From Massilia sp. Mn16-1_5 (lineage in GTDB: Bacteria; Pseudomonadota; Gammaproteobacteria; Burkholderiales; Burkholderiaceae_D): 64,000 nucleotides of DNA. The translations under genes and the position numbers were made by a program. Position 1 is the stretch's first letter. Each line of letters begins with the position of its first letter. Where the stretch lies: the NCBI RefSeq assembly GCF_004798585.1, contig NZ_PPXQ01000007.1, positions 1 through 64,000 of the forward strand, read 5' to 3'. Below the pieces are notes generated by a model. It was not told the DNA's origin. It saw only the letters and a list, made by a program, of their open reading frames with translations, and ran no database searches. Positions 1 to 8,861 of the stretch are shown in pieces.

Positions 1-209
1 ACTACCGTCCGCAGTTCTACTTCCGTACCACCGACGTGACCGGCTCGATCGAGCTGCCAGCGGACAAGGAAATGGTCATGCCAGGCGATAACGTGTCGAT
101 CACCGTCAAGCTGATCAACCCGATCGCAATGGAAGAAGGCCTGCGCTTCGCAATCCGCGAAGGCGGCCGTACCGTCGGCGCTGGCGTGGTTGCCAAGATC
201 ATCGCCTAA
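1..209 (+). CDS. tuf: Elongation factor Tu, C-terminal fragment (5' end outside window)
   Basis: This is the last 68 codons of EF-Tu, the GTPase that brings aminoacyl-tRNA to the ribosome; the frame begins at base 3 and ends with TAA at 207-209. The residues [13 protein letters not shown] and [14 protein letters not shown] are the end of the EF-Tu C-terminal beta-barrel domain. The GTP-binding domain lies upstream of the window. A strong hairpin follows the stop and rpsJ comes next, which is the usual str/S10 junction of proteobacteria. Confidence 0.97.
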   Translation, partial: YRPQFYFRTTDVTGSIELPADKEMVMPGDNVSITVKLINPIAMEEGLRFAIREGGRTVGAGVVAKIIA

Positions 210-250
210 TAGCGTTTGATCGCCGGCGGTTCGTTCCGCCGGCACAACAA

Positions 251-285
251 GAGGGGGCAGAATTTCCATTCTGCCCCCTCTGTTT
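251..285 (+). terminator. Intrinsic terminator after tuf
   Basis: A perfect 12-bp stem (251-262 with 269-280) has a 6-nt loop and is followed by TGTTT. It lies 41 bases after the tuf stop, so it should reduce read-through from the tuf transcript into rpsJ. Confidence 0.8.
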
Positions 286-300
286 AACGAGGAACGATGC

Positions 301-306
301 TATACT
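301..306 (+). promoter_or_regulatory. Candidate -10 element for rpsJ
   Basis: TATACT follows the tuf terminator and precedes rpsJ by about 85 bases. It matches the -10 of other ribosomal promoters in this window. No convincing -35 hexamer lies 16-18 bases upstream, so this is a weak call. Confidence 0.35.
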
Positions 307-390
307 CTCGCTCCTTTGCTGTACCGAAGTACCTGACAAATCATTGCCGGCCCTTCTGAAAGCCGGTTCGTTCTTTTCCAAGGAAATAGC

Positions 391-705
391 ATGTCCGCAA
401 ATCAAAAAATCCGTATCCGCCTGAAAGCGTTCGACTACAAGCTGATCGACCAGTCCGCACTGGAAATCGTCGACACCGCCAAGCGCACCGGCGCCGTGGT
501 CAAGGGCCCAGTCCCACTGCCGACCCGCATCCAGCGTTTCGACGTGCTGCGTTCCCCACACGTGAACAAGACCTCGCGCGACCAGTTCGAAATCCGTACG
601 CACCAGCGTCTGATGGACATCGTGGACCCGACCGACAAGACCGTTGACGCACTGATGAAGCTGGACCTGCCAGCTGGCGTCGACGTCGAAATCAAGCTGC
701 AGTAA
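391..705 (+). CDS. rpsJ: 30S ribosomal protein S10
   Basis: The product is 104 residues, close to the 103 of E. coli S10, a 30S head protein that also acts as NusE in transcription antitermination. The conserved stretches GPVPLPT and [17 protein letters not shown] are present. An AAGGA ribosome binding site lies upstream of the ATG. S10 normally begins one long operon with rplC directly after it; here a hairpin follows and rplC lies 9.4 kb away. It is therefore probably transcribed separately, from its own promoter or by read-through from tuf. Confidence 0.98.
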   Translation: MSANQKIRIRLKAFDYKLIDQSALEIVDTAKRTGAVVKGPVPLPTRIQRFDVLRSPHVNKTSRDQFEIRTHQRLMDIVDPTDKTVDALMKLDLPAGVDVEIKLQ

Positions 706-744
706 TTTTTTGGCGAACGCGGAGCGATCCGCGAGCCGAAAGCA

Positions 745-792
745 ATCGGGGCCGGGAAGGGCCGCCAACTGGCGGACTTTCCCGGCCCCGAT
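745..792 (+). terminator. Hairpin after rpsJ
   Basis: A 14-bp perfect stem (745-758 with 779-792) encloses a loop that can pair internally (GGCCGCC with GGCGG). There is no strong U-run after it. It closes the truncated S10 transcription unit as a terminator or 3'-end stabiliser. Confidence 0.6.
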
Positions 793-826
793 GCCGTTTA
801 CGATCCGGTAGCGTCAATATTGCTCG

Positions 827-855
827 TTGTTAATTATGGTAGGATGGAATATCAT
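827..855 (+). promoter_or_regulatory. Sigma-70-type promoter for the membrane-protein gene
   Basis: TTGTTA (827-832), a 17-bp spacer and TATCAT (850-855) make a good sigma-70 match. It lies just before the AGGAGG ribosome binding site at 871-876, so the predicted leader is only about 20 bases long. Confidence 0.55.
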
Positions 856-881
856 TTTTGACAACACGTCAGGAGGCTGGC

Positions 882-1808
882 ATGAAGAGCGTACGGGAGG
901 CTGCGAGTCACTATGCAAGACAGCTCAACGAGGCCACCTGGACAAGTGTCCTGGGCTACGCCTACCTTCTGTTCTTCGGCATCGGCACCTTGCGGCTGCT
1001 GATGCCCGCTCAGTTGAGCGAACCGCTCCGCCTGCTCGGGCTCGCCATACCGCCGCTGCTGCTCATCGCAAAGGATTTGGCCCAGTTTCCCGACGTCGTC
1101 GTCCGTCTGCGGCGGCTGCGTGCGGAAGGCGCACGCTGGCCGCGTTTCATGGCAGCATGCCTGCCCCCCGCACTGCTCGGCATGGCCCGCCTCGACCGCG
1201 CGCTCTGGTCCGGCTTTTTCCGCTGGCTGCGCCGCCAGCCGAATCCGGCGCGCCCGGCCGGCAATGCGCTGACCTATCACCAGCGCGGCGCCTATTCGAC
1301 CGCCGTCGCCTTCGGCCTGTTTTCTACCCTGATCGAACTGCCTCTCAGCGCCGCGATTCTTCCCTTGCTGATTCGCGATCCAGACGCCGTCGGCACCATC
1401 CACCTTGTCATGGCCGCCGCCAGCATCTACACCCTCGTATGGCTGCTGGGCGACCGCTGGATGGTGCGCGACGACTACCACGTGCTGACCGACACCCACC
1501 TCGATTTGCACATCGGTGCGCGCGCCAGCGCCCGCATTCCGCTAGATGCGATCGCCGACGCCCAGCCGCTGTCGCAATCCCTGGTCCAGTGGAGAAGGGC
1601 GAATCCCTGCCGCCCGGCCGACATGGTCAGCATTACGCCGTTCGACAAGCCGAATCTCGTGCTGCGCCTGCGGCCCGGTGTCGACTGCGCGATCACGCAT
1701 CACGGCGTGGCGAGAGAAGAAGTACGCTACGTATTCCTGTATCTCGACCGGCCGCAGCAGCTGACGAGCGCGCTTGCAGGTGCGAGCCTTGGGAGCCGCG
1801 GCGCGTAA
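882..1808 (+). CDS. Uncharacterised four-TM membrane protein
   Basis: The protein has 308 residues from the ATG preceded by AGGAGG (871-876); an upstream in-frame ATG at 858 lacks such a site. Hydrophobic stretches suggest about four transmembrane helices: one near the N-terminus, one around LRLLGLAIPPLLLIAKD, one around FSTLIELPLSAAILPLL and one around LVMAAASIYTLVWLLG. The C-terminal third is soluble and looks beta-rich, vaguely like bacterial PH-like domains, which is inference only. I do not recognise the family. It is the first passenger after rpsJ, with its own likely promoter. Confidence 0.75.
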   Translation: MKSVREAASHYARQLNEATWTSVLGYAYLLFFGIGTLRLLMPAQLSEPLRLLGLAIPPLLLIAKDLAQFPDVVVRLRRLRAEGARWPRFMAACLPPALLGMARLDRALWSGFFRWLRRQPNPARPAGNALTYHQRGAYSTAVAFGLFSTLIELPLSAAILPLLIRDPDAVGTIHLVMAAASIYTLVWLLGDRWMVRDDYHVLTDTHLDLHIGARASARIPLDAIADAQPLSQSLVQWRRANPCRPADMVSITPFDKPNLVLRLRPGVDCAITHHGVAREEVRYVFLYLDRPQQLTSALAGASLGSRGA

Positions 1809-1841
1809 GCGCGATAGTTCAACACGCCGCACTCGACGCAC

Positions 1842-1847
1842 TATACT
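1842..1847 (+). promoter_or_regulatory. Candidate -10 element before the gene at 1919
   Basis: TATACT lies between the two plus-strand passenger genes, with TTCAAC 18 bases upstream as a poor -35. It would give a transcript start around 1853. Confidence 0.3.
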
Positions 1848-1918
1848 GAAAGAGCAAGCGGCTACCGGGTGATTGGATATCGATGCCGACAGCCAAACCA
1901 GGCCACCGGGAGAACATC

Positions 1919-2605
1919 ATGGGGCAGACCTTGAAGGCGGTCTTCGATGGCCGCGGCGCTGCGCAGCATGCGCTTTACAAATTGCTTGCCGCGGGATTCA
2001 GCCGTGCCGACGCGGCGCTTTCCCTTGCCGCCGACCCGCTTTCCGGTACTCGCCACGTACTCACGCTGACGGCCGAGTCGCCAGACGACGCGGACCGGGC
2101 TGCAAGGCTGGTCGGATGCCTGATTCCCGTCGATGGCACGCTCACGGCCGAGCACTACGGCACCGAGATGCACAACAGCGAAAAGTACCGCAACCGCTCG
2201 TGGGACGAGGTGGATCGCGAACTCAGGCGCGGTTGGGAACAGCGCTATCACGGTGGCGCGCGCTGGGACGAGTCGCAAGCCGCCATTCGCCGCGGCTGGA
2301 CCGGCGCGGCTCCCGAGATCGACGAGGACCCTTACTACCGCACGCATTGGAATGCGTGCTACCCGCAGCCGGCGCGCCGCGCCGGATACCGCGGGCCGGG
2401 CACCGAGGGAGCCGTCAGCAAATCCCGGGACAGTTTCCAGCAGCACCTGCGCCGCTGGACGGCGGCCGCGGCGGGCCGCAAGGCCAGCTGGGCATCCCGC
2501 CACGAGCAGGAACTGCCGCCCTGGGCGAGATTCAAGGATGCCGTGCTGCACGGCTGGGGCCGGATCGACCTGGGCGACGGTGACACGCCAGGCCAGCGTG
2601 GCTGA
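1919..2605 (+). CDS. Uncharacterised protein with YflT-like N-terminal domain
   Basis: From the ATG at 1919 (GGGAG about seven bases upstream) the product is 228 residues; an ATG at 1883 would add 12. The N-terminal part (TLKAVFDGRGAAQHALYKLL, then an LTLTAESPDDADRAARL segment) resembles the small ferredoxin-like domain of stress proteins such as YflT. The second half is rich in W, R and Y and contains two W-x(n)-RRGW units (DRELRRGWEQRY and QAAIRRGW). I cannot assign a function. It ends 48 bases from the convergent terA stop, and a stress-related role next to the ter operon is only inferred. Confidence 0.65.
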   Translation: MGQTLKAVFDGRGAAQHALYKLLAAGFSRADAALSLAADPLSGTRHVLTLTAESPDDADRAARLVGCLIPVDGTLTAEHYGTEMHNSEKYRNRSWDEVDRELRRGWEQRYHGGARWDESQAAIRRGWTGAAPEIDEDPYYRTHWNACYPQPARRAGYRGPGTEGAVSKSRDSFQQHLRRWTAAAAGRKASWASRHEQELPPWARFKDAVLHGWGRIDLGDGDTPGQRG

Positions 2606-2653
2606 CGTCTCGGTCTTTGCCGCAGGCCTGGCGACCTCGATGCACAGCGGCGC

Positions 2654-3893
2654 CTAGTCCTTACTGCCGGTCGTCCAGCGTAGCCCGAAATTGAAGCGCC
2701 GGTCCATCAGCTCGTGCGCGCTGGTGCGGCCCTGCTGCTCGAAGTACTCCGTCATCTTGGTCACTTGTAGTTGACCGCCCTGGTTCTCGATCATCGCGAT
2801 CGCGCACATCATCTGGTTGCCGCCGCCATCGAGGCACCTCGATCGGCGCCTGGTTCGGCACGGCGATGGTGACCACGCCATCGGTTGCCGACCAGTTCGG
2901 GACGCCCTCGTAAATAAAACTGAAGATGATCGCGCGCCGGATCTGGGCGAACTGGTCGCCGTTGATCCAGAGGTTTTCGCCATTGCTCGAGGCGCCCGTG
3001 CGGTCGTCGGCGTCGAGCTTCATGAAGGGCGCATGGTCGTAGTCGCCCCACGCATTGCCGAGCGCTTGCACCAGGCCCTTGCGGCCGTCGCTCAGTTCGA
3101 ACATGCAGCCGAGGTCGAGATCGATGCCGCCCGAGCGCCGGCGTCCGCCCGCCGCGCCACCCATTACTTCGCTCAGGCGGCCGAGCAGGCCGGACTTTTG
3201 TTGCGGGACCGGGGCTGGCGCCGCGCCCATGCCCGAGCGGTTCCAGTTCAGGTTGACGTGGATGCGGCCGAAACCGGCGGCGCCGCGCTTGTCGAGAGAG
3301 ACCTTGTCGCCGCGCTTTTCCAGCGTCACCTTCGACAGCGAGACTTTCGGCGCGGCCTGCGCGGCCGGGGCAGGCGAGGGCGCCGGCGCCGCCTCGGTCC
3401 CGCCGAAGTGTTTCAAGAGAGCCGACAGGCCACCATTAAAACCCTGGCCGACGGCGCCGAAGCGCCACTGGCCGTCGCGGCGATAGAGTTCGGCCACGAT
3501 CACGGCCTTCTCGTCGCCGAAGTCCGATCCTGACCAGGGGAAGCGCAGCGCGTTCCCGAGCGTCAGGCTGCTCGCGCCCAGCGCACGCATGGTCTGGGCG
3601 CCGTCGATGGCTGCCACGAAGACGAGTTTCGCGATCGATGCCGGCAGGGCGTCGAGGTTCACGCTGAAGCGCGCCGGGTTGCCGAGGGTGAGGCGCACCG
3701 CCTCGCCCGGGCTGGCCAGCTGGTTGTAGAAGACCATGTAGCGGTCGTCCGAGAGTTTATCGGCGCCGTCCAGCCCGAAGCAGGAAACGTCGACGGCAAA
3801 GCCGGGCGCGTTGACGTCGAGTTCGACATTGAAAGCGCTGCCAACGCCGAGGTCGGCGAGCTTGCCCTTCTGGCCGCGTGCAAAAACGTTCAT
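2654..3893 (-). CDS. terA: Tellurium-resistance protein TerA, apparently frameshifted near the 3' end
   Basis: TerA-family protein with two TerD-type domains: residues 1-175 (GLDGADKLSDDRYMVFYNQ motif) and a second after a Pro/Ala linker (GIDLDLGCMFELSDG to IAVPNQAPIEV). ATG 3893 overlaps the preceding lyase stop as ATGA and has an AAGGA site. Near 2829-2839 the frame breaks. The uninterrupted frame continues into an Arg-rich tail ending at 2661, while the family-like ending (NQMMCAIAMIENQGG, then RRFNFGLRWTTGSKD) lies in another frame and stops at 2654. A two-base deletion in a GAGGTG-CGC-CTCGAT context would explain it. The coordinates give the restored gene. The cause may be a real mutation, an assembly error or, less likely, recoding. 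Ter domains bind Ca2+; the exact role of TerA is unknown. Confidence 0.75.
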
Positions 3894-4798
3894 GGTCCTT
3901 CCCTTTCGATATTCAATGCGGCGGCCCCATGGGCACCAAATAAGTGTGATTGCGCGACCATGCGCTCGGCCCAGGCGCGGTGGGTGGCGACTTCGCACAT
4001 CGAGTCGTGCATCTTGAAGACGGCCGGGCTGTTCTCGTCGAGGATGGCGCGCGCCGCGGCCAGGTCTTGCGGTTTCACTTTGTAGTGCTCTTCGATCGGC
4101 CCGATCTGGCTCGGGTGGATCGCGGTCTTGCCGACCATGCCGTAGGCGATGTCTTCGCTCACTTCCTGCGCCAGCAGCTCAGGCAAATCGAGGTGCTCGA
4201 ACACCGGGGCGGTGAGCATGAAGCCGTGCGGACGGAAGATCGTCACCAGGCGCGCGATCACGGGGCCGAGCGGCGTGCGGTAGATGGTCATGCCGCGCGG
4301 ACGGCGCAAGCCCAGCAGGGCGAGTAAATCGTTGCCGCCGATGCGCAGCGCCAGGATGCGGCTACGCACGCCGGGCGACTGCAGCAGGTCGCGGAAGGCT
4401 TCCATCTTCTGCTCGCTGAACACCTCGCTTGTCTCCAGCGTCGGCATCAACATGTGATCGGTATCGCGCACCAGGCGGTAATAGGACTCGAAATTCTGGC
4501 GCGTCGCCTTCGGGATCACGAAGCCGGTCAGTTTATCGGCGCCCGGCATCGCCAGCACCCGCGTCAGGACCTCGGCGTTGCGCACGCGGACGAAGCGCTC
4601 CGCCTGCACGCCGCCGCGCATGTTTTGCAGCACGACCGACAGGTTGAACAGCGCCCAGCTGAGATCGCGGTCGGCGACCGAGTCCTCGGTACAGAAGATC
4701 AGCGAGCGCGCCTGCGGCAGCTTCTCGCCGTTCGCGATCTGCAGCAGGTCCTTGTGATTGGCCGGCACGTACAGCGACGCGCCCATCGATTTATGCAT
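3890..4798 (-). CDS. CitE/HpcH-like TIM-barrel C-C bond lyase of the ter module
   Basis: The 302-residue product resembles citrate lyase beta subunit/HpcH aldolases: an N-terminal SLYVPANHKDLL segment, a central ALRIGGNDLLALLGLRRPRG stretch and GKTAIHPSQIGPI near the end, the last being typical of CitE-like TIM barrels. It matches the C-C bond lyase family found with ter genes. ATG 4798 is chosen because AGGAG lies about eight bases upstream; a GTG at 4807 would sit on that site. It overlaps the PRTase stop by 8 bases and terA by 4, so it is translated within the operon. The substrate is unknown; it is inferred to form or cleave a C-C bond in the module's metabolite. Confidence 0.85.
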   Translation of the reverse strand: MHKSMGASLYVPANHKDLLQIANGEKLPQARSLIFCTEDSVADRDLSWALFNLSVVLQNMRGGVQAERFVRVRNAEVLTRVLAMPGADKLTGFVIPKATRQNFESYYRLVRDTDHMLMPTLETSEVFSEQKMEAFRDLLQSPGVRSRILALRIGGNDLLALLGLRRPRGMTIYRTPLGPVIARLVTIFRPHGFMLTAPVFEHLDLPELLAQEVSEDIAYGMVGKTAIHPSQIGPIEEHYKVKPQDLAAARAILDENSPAVFKMHDSMCEVATHRAWAERMVAQSHLFGAHGAAALNIEREGP

Positions 4799-5867
4799 CC
4801 GACGCACTCCTGATCAGGGAAACAGCTTGATAGGGCAAGGCCGGATCGATCGCGACCGGCACCTTCTTTTCTTCCGCCAGCAGGCGCAGGTGCGCGACCG
4901 CCGGATCCAGCGCATCGCGCAGCAGCAGCAGGCGCGGCATCCGGCGCAGCAGCACGCGCGTGGCTTCGCCGATGCCGGGTTTTATCAGATTGACGTCATT
5001 GATGCCGTAGCGGTGCCGCGCGGTCGCCAGAAAAGCGCGCGAGCGCCTGGCGGCGGCGCGCGCATCCACGGGCTCTCCGGTTTCAATGTGCGCGGGAGCC
5101 AGGGCGTCGAGCATGTCGACGAAGCTGCGCGAACGGTCCTCGCTCGCAAAATCCTCGTACAGCACGCAGCCGTGAAAATCCTCCGGTCCGATCGCTTCGT
5201 TGAGCACCGAACGGCTGACCAGGCCCGACACTGTCGCGTTCAGGATGCTCGACGGGATCAGGTAATCCTCGCAGGAGGCGGCGACGGCGGCGGCACCGGC
5301 CAGGTCGGACAGCACGTGCAGGCCCGGATCGATCTCGACGCCGTGGGACGCATTGAAGCGGGCGATCGAATCGGCCAGCTCACGCGCGATCACGCCCTTG
5401 CCGGTCCAGCCGTCGACAAACACGATCGAAGACGGCGCGTGGCCCTGCGCCAGGATATGGCGCAGCGCATTGGCATCGATACCGCGGTCGCGTACGATCG
5501 AGACGGAATAATGCGTCGCTTCGCGGCCGCAGACGCGCTCCAGCAGGCGTTTCAGCACGACGCCGACCGGCGTGCCGCCGCGCGCCAGCGAGACCAGCGT
5601 GACCGGCCCCGCGCGGCGCGCCGCGATCAGCTGCGCCAGGCGCAGGCAGTCGCGCGCCATGCGCTCTCCGTTCAGGCGGCAGGCCTGCTCGAATAGAGCG
5701 AGATAGCGCGCCGAGGGCAGGCGCTCGGGCGAAAGCATCTCGCTGTAGTGGCGCCGGCCCGACTGGATCAGCGCCTCTTTCTCCTGCACCTCGACGAAAT
5801 CGGCCAGCGGCAGCCGCTTGAGCAGGAAGTGGACATCGCTGTCCAGATAGCTGCCGGCGAAGGTCAC
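4791..5867 (-). CDS. StiP-type phosphoribosyltransferase of the ter module
   Basis: The product is 358 residues from a GTG that overlaps the HAD stop codon (GTGA) and has GGAGG five bases upstream; the longer frame from 5927 lacks that site. The middle shows PRTase features: VTLVSLARGGTPVGVVLKRL, then SSIVFVDGWTGKG as the PRPP-binding loop. Databases sometimes name this family cysteine protease StiP, but the visible motifs and the operon fit a phosphoribosyltransferase. It is the second of two PRTases here, so two ribosylation or base-exchange steps are inferred. Confidence 0.85.
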   Translation of the reverse strand: MTFAGSYLDSDVHFLLKRLPLADFVEVQEKEALIQSGRRHYSEMLSPERLPSARYLALFEQACRLNGERMARDCLRLAQLIAARRAGPVTLVSLARGGTPVGVVLKRLLERVCGREATHYSVSIVRDRGIDANALRHILAQGHAPSSIVFVDGWTGKGVIARELADSIARFNASHGVEIDPGLHVLSDLAGAAAVAASCEDYLIPSSILNATVSGLVSRSVLNEAIGPEDFHGCVLYEDFASEDRSRSFVDMLDALAPAHIETGEPVDARAAARRSRAFLATARHRYGINDVNLIKPGIGEATRVLLRRMPRLLLLRDALDPAVAHLRLLAEEKKVPVAIDPALPYQAVSLIRSASDA

Positions 5868-6619
5868 AGCGCCTCCAGCGCCAGCCTGGCCAGCTGCGTA
5901 CGGCGCGGGACGATGGCGTAGTCGCAATCGGCCATGAAGCGCGCGTCCGAGCGGCTGTCTCCCATGCCGAAGGTGACGATCTCACCGTGTTCGCGGCGCA
6001 GGCGTTCGGTGACCCAGGCAACCGCATCCGCTTTGTCCAGACTGCGCGGCAGTACGGCAAGGTTGTTGCCGTTGCGGTGCACGCAGTAGTCGCGGCCCTC
6101 GCCGGCGATCCAGGGCAACACCACCTCGCGCTCGACGCGCTCCAGGTTCAGCGCGACCTTGTCCGGATCCTTTACAACGACGAAGAAAGGCGTGCCGCCA
6201 TCCTCCACCAGGCGCGGGCGCCCACCGTAGCCGGTACGCGCGCACCAGTTCTCGATGCGCGCCCCCAGCGCCTGCAGGCCGGGCAGGGCGGCCGTCATGA
6301 AGCCGTGCATGCGGCCCTGCCAGTCGCGCTCGATGCTGCCGTCGGGTTTCAATATGATGCCGCCGAAGTCGAGTATCGCGTAACTGGTAAAACCGATGTC
6401 GACGCGGCGGTAGGCATCGAGACTGCGCGCCGTCGTCGGGATCACGGTCATGCCCGCGCTCATGAAATCAAACACTGCGCGCTGGGCCGGCGTGGTGAAC
6501 GAACAGATGCTGCCGTCGCTGTAGTAGGCGGCAGGCTCCAGGGCATCGCGCACGGCGCATTTCTCGAGCGTCTGGAACAGGGTGTCGTCCAGGTCAGCGA
6601 ACAGGAACTTCTTCAACAT
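5864..6619 (-). CDS. HAD-superfamily phosphatase of the ter module
   Basis: This is a 251-residue HAD hydrolase. Motif I is FADLDDTLF at residues 7-15 with nucleophile D9 and acid/base D11, motif II is in VIPTTARSL, and motif IV is FGMGDSRSDARFM near the C-terminus. The spacing between motifs II and IV leaves room for a C2-type cap as in sugar-phosphatase-like HADs. ATG 6619 with GAGG upstream is chosen over the longer 6667 start because it puts motif I at the usual place. It overlaps the upstream PRTase-TRSP gene by 26 bases. It probably removes a phosphate from the module's ribosylated intermediate. Confidence 0.88.
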   Translation of the reverse strand: MLKKFLFADLDDTLFQTLEKCAVRDALEPAAYYSDGSICSFTTPAQRAVFDFMSAGMTVIPTTARSLDAYRRVDIGFTSYAILDFGGIILKPDGSIERDWQGRMHGFMTAALPGLQALGARIENWCARTGYGGRPRLVEDGGTPFFVVVKDPDKVALNLERVEREVVLPWIAGEGRDYCVHRNGNNLAVLPRSLDKADAVAWVTERLRREHGEIVTFGMGDSRSDARFMADCDYAIVPRRTQLARLALEAL

Positions 6620-7775
6620 CGTCCTCGGTGTGATAGTGGAACAGGCGCGCATCGAGCGTGCGGGCAAAGCCGAGCAGGGCCTCGTTCGGCGGCGTTTCGT
6701 GGCAAATCAACACGTGCTGATACTGGCCGGGCGCCACGTTGTAGACGAAATTCGGGATGCCCTCGCCGTAGTTGTCCGGCAGGCCCAGCGCATGCCGGAC
6801 CGCGCCCCAGGTCAAAATGGGCGAGCGCGTGGTCGATTGCACGACGACGTCGAGGCCCAGGCCTTCGAGTGCGGCGCCCAGCAGCGTCGAGGGATGCATG
6901 AATTCGCCGGTGCCGAGCACCAGCACCTTGTCGTTCGCCTTGATGCCGGCCGCCAGTTCGCGCGCCAGCCCTTCCGGCGTGCGCAGCGCACGGGCCAGGC
7001 CCAGACGGCCGAACGCCGTGCTGGCGCCGCGTTCGGCCGTTTCTTCGTAACGCTGGGCCGGGGCCGCGTCAAACGGGCAGTCGGCGGGCGTGAACCGGTA
7101 GGCGCCTTCGACCAGGGCGCCCATCGTCGCCGGCACGGTAAAACGTTCGCTCAAGGCCGCGGTCGCAGCCGCACCCATGAAGTTGGCGAGTACGGCGAGA
7201 TGCACGCGTTCGAGCTGCGGATTCAGGCGGCGGCAGGCCTGGGTCAGGTTCAGGAAGGTGTTGCCGGTGCTGGCCTCGTCGTCGACCAGCACGATGGTAC
7301 GGGCGCTTTTCAATAGCGCCTGCTCGTGCGCGCCGGCCGGCATGTGCAGGAACTGGCGCGGCGCGTGGCTATGCGCTTCCTCGAATTCGATGATCGGCCC
7401 CGTGCCGACGCGGTAGCGCGTCGTCTGCAGGAACAGGGCTTCCTGTCCCGGGTGGGCGCGCAGCCAGGCTTCGAACACGCCCTGGCCCAGGCCGACGGCG
7501 GTTTCCGCCATTGCGATGAAGAGGACCGGGCCGGGCGCAGCGGGCACGGTAGCGGCCAGGCGTTCGTGGATCGCCAGCATGCGCGCGGGACGCACCGGCC
7601 AGTGCTTGCCCAGCACTTTACTCACGAACAGGAAGCCGCGTTTCGCATTGGCGCGCGCGGCAAAGCCGAGCAGCGCGTCGAGTTCGTGCGCGCCTTCGTG
7701 CAGTTCGACTTCCAGCAGGCCGGTCGGCAGCTGCTGCGTCAAACGCAGGGGGATGGTTTCGCTGCGCGCGTTCAT
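6594..7775 (-). CDS. Phosphoribosyltransferase with C-terminal TRSP domain
   Basis: The 393-residue protein has an N-terminal PRTase domain with the PRPP loop TIVLVDDEASTGNTF around residue 160, and a C-terminal domain containing TGEFMHPSTLLG and the TTRSPILTWG motif after which the TRSP domain is named. This PRTase_2-TRSP pairing is a hallmark of ter-linked biosynthetic modules. The start ATG overlaps the ATP-grasp stop as ATGA. Likely role: transfer of phosphoribose from PRPP to an unknown base-like acceptor, with TRSP acting in the same reaction path (inference). Confidence 0.9.
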   Translation of the reverse strand: MNARSETIPLRLTQQLPTGLLEVELHEGAHELDALLGFAARANAKRGFLFVSKVLGKHWPVRPARMLAIHERLAATVPAAPGPVLFIAMAETAVGLGQGVFEAWLRAHPGQEALFLQTTRYRVGTGPIIEFEEAHSHAPRQFLHMPAGAHEQALLKSARTIVLVDDEASTGNTFLNLTQACRRLNPQLERVHLAVLANFMGAAATAALSERFTVPATMGALVEGAYRFTPADCPFDAAPAQRYEETAERGASTAFGRLGLARALRTPEGLARELAAGIKANDKVLVLGTGEFMHPSTLLGAALEGLGLDVVVQSTTRSPILTWGAVRHALGLPDNYGEGIPNFVYNVAPGQYQHVLICHETPPNEALLGFARTLDARLFHYHTEDDVEEVPVR

Positions 7776-8791
7776 GTCAGCTCCACGGCGCGAGACAATT
7801 CGGCGACGCGGATGCCGTCGCGCACGGCAGGAATCTCCAGGCTTTCATAACCGTCGGCGAAGCCGCGCAGGGCAATGTACGGCAGGTTAGGCCCGGCCAC
7901 GCAGGCCATGCCGATCCCGCCCGACATGCGCGGATTGATCTCCAGGAGGCGTGGTTTGCCGGCGGCTTCGCGGAACTGGACATTGAACATGCCGTTCAGG
8001 CCGTGGGTGGCGCACAGCTGGGCGGTCGCTTCGAGGATGTCGGCGCGCTGGTCGATGCGCTGGCCGGCGCCGGCCTGGTTTGACTTGCGGCGCACCACGG
8101 CGGTGACCAGGCGGCCGTTGTCACCGACGCAGTCGACGCTGTATTCGCGCCCTTCGAGGTATTCCATCAGCAGCATGCTGCGGAAGGTCTCCAGCCTGGC
8201 CAGGCCGGCGCGGAAGTCGGCCAGGGAAACGTGGTATTCGGCGCCCGCCATCAGCAGCTCGGCGCTATTTCTCTCCTCGTCGAGGACGGCGAAACCGAGG
8301 CCGTAGATCGAGTGCGCGGGTTTGACACAGAGTTTCGCGTGGCGCCGGCGCAGGAAGTCGTAGGCGGCTTCGAAACCGGCGGCGTCCTCGAAGTGACGGA
8401 ACTCGGCCACTGGCGCGACCGGCAGCGCCGTCTCCGCATAGAAGCGGGCCTTGTCGTGGATGAGTTGCAGGTGGGGTTCGGAGGCCGCGCTCAGCACCCG
8501 CGTGCCCGCCGCTTCGAAACGGGCCTGGGCGCCGGCGATGGCGGTCGCTTCGCGGCCCGGCACGAAGATGTCGATCCGGTGCTCGCGGCAGAAGCCGGCG
8601 CACCAGTCGATGTAGTCGGCGGTGGCGAGGCCGGTCGGTTCGGTATGAAAAGCGTGCGCCAGGCGGGCGGCGGGCGTACGCGGGTTCGGATTGCTGTGGA
8701 TGATCGTGAATCGCTCATCCACGTCCGCCTGGCGGATCAGATCGATCGCCGTGTGGACGGTGGAGAAGCCACGGTTGAACCAGACGCGCAT
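7772..8791 (-). CDS. ATP-grasp ligase of the ter module
   Basis: The product is 339 residues. An N-terminal Rossmann-like part (IIHSNPNP, FVPGREATAIAG) leads into an ATP-grasp domain with KLCVKPAHSIYGLGF as the ATP-clamping strand, MLLMEYLEGREYSVD and the metal-binding LLEINPRMSGGIGM near residue 290. Family members join a carboxylate to an amine or thiol at the cost of ATP. It lies 70 bases after terD and overlaps the PRTase-TRSP gene by 4 bases. Its own ribosome binding site is weak. Substrates are not predictable from sequence. Confidence 0.88.
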   Translation of the reverse strand: MRVWFNRGFSTVHTAIDLIRQADVDERFTIIHSNPNPRTPAARLAHAFHTEPTGLATADYIDWCAGFCREHRIDIFVPGREATAIAGAQARFEAAGTRVLSAASEPHLQLIHDKARFYAETALPVAPVAEFRHFEDAAGFEAAYDFLRRRHAKLCVKPAHSIYGLGFAVLDEERNSAELLMAGAEYHVSLADFRAGLARLETFRSMLLMEYLEGREYSVDCVGDNGRLVTAVVRRKSNQAGAGQRIDQRADILEATAQLCATHGLNGMFNVQFREAAGKPRLLEINPRMSGGIGMACVAGPNLPYIALRGFADGYESLEIPAVRDGIRVAELSRAVELT

Positions 8792-8821
8792 GGGTGTCTT
8801 CTGTTACAAGGGAAGAGGGCA

Positions 8822-8841
8822 GTCCCGCCCTGCGGCGGGAC
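8822..8841 (-). other. Hairpin between terD and the ATP-grasp gene
   Basis: An 8-bp perfect GC-rich stem (8822-8829 with 8834-8841) with a 4-nt loop lies in the only sizeable gap of the operon. There is no U-run, so an mRNA-stability element or attenuator that keeps terD mRNA more abundant than the enzymes is more likely than a full terminator. Confidence 0.45.
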
Positions 8842-8861
8842 CGGGGTCTGGCAGGAACGGC

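Noticed and set aside
2829..2842. Programmed ribosomal frameshift in terA
   Set aside because: No slippery heptamer, stop codon or downstream pseudoknot is evident at the break. A mutation or assembly error is simpler.
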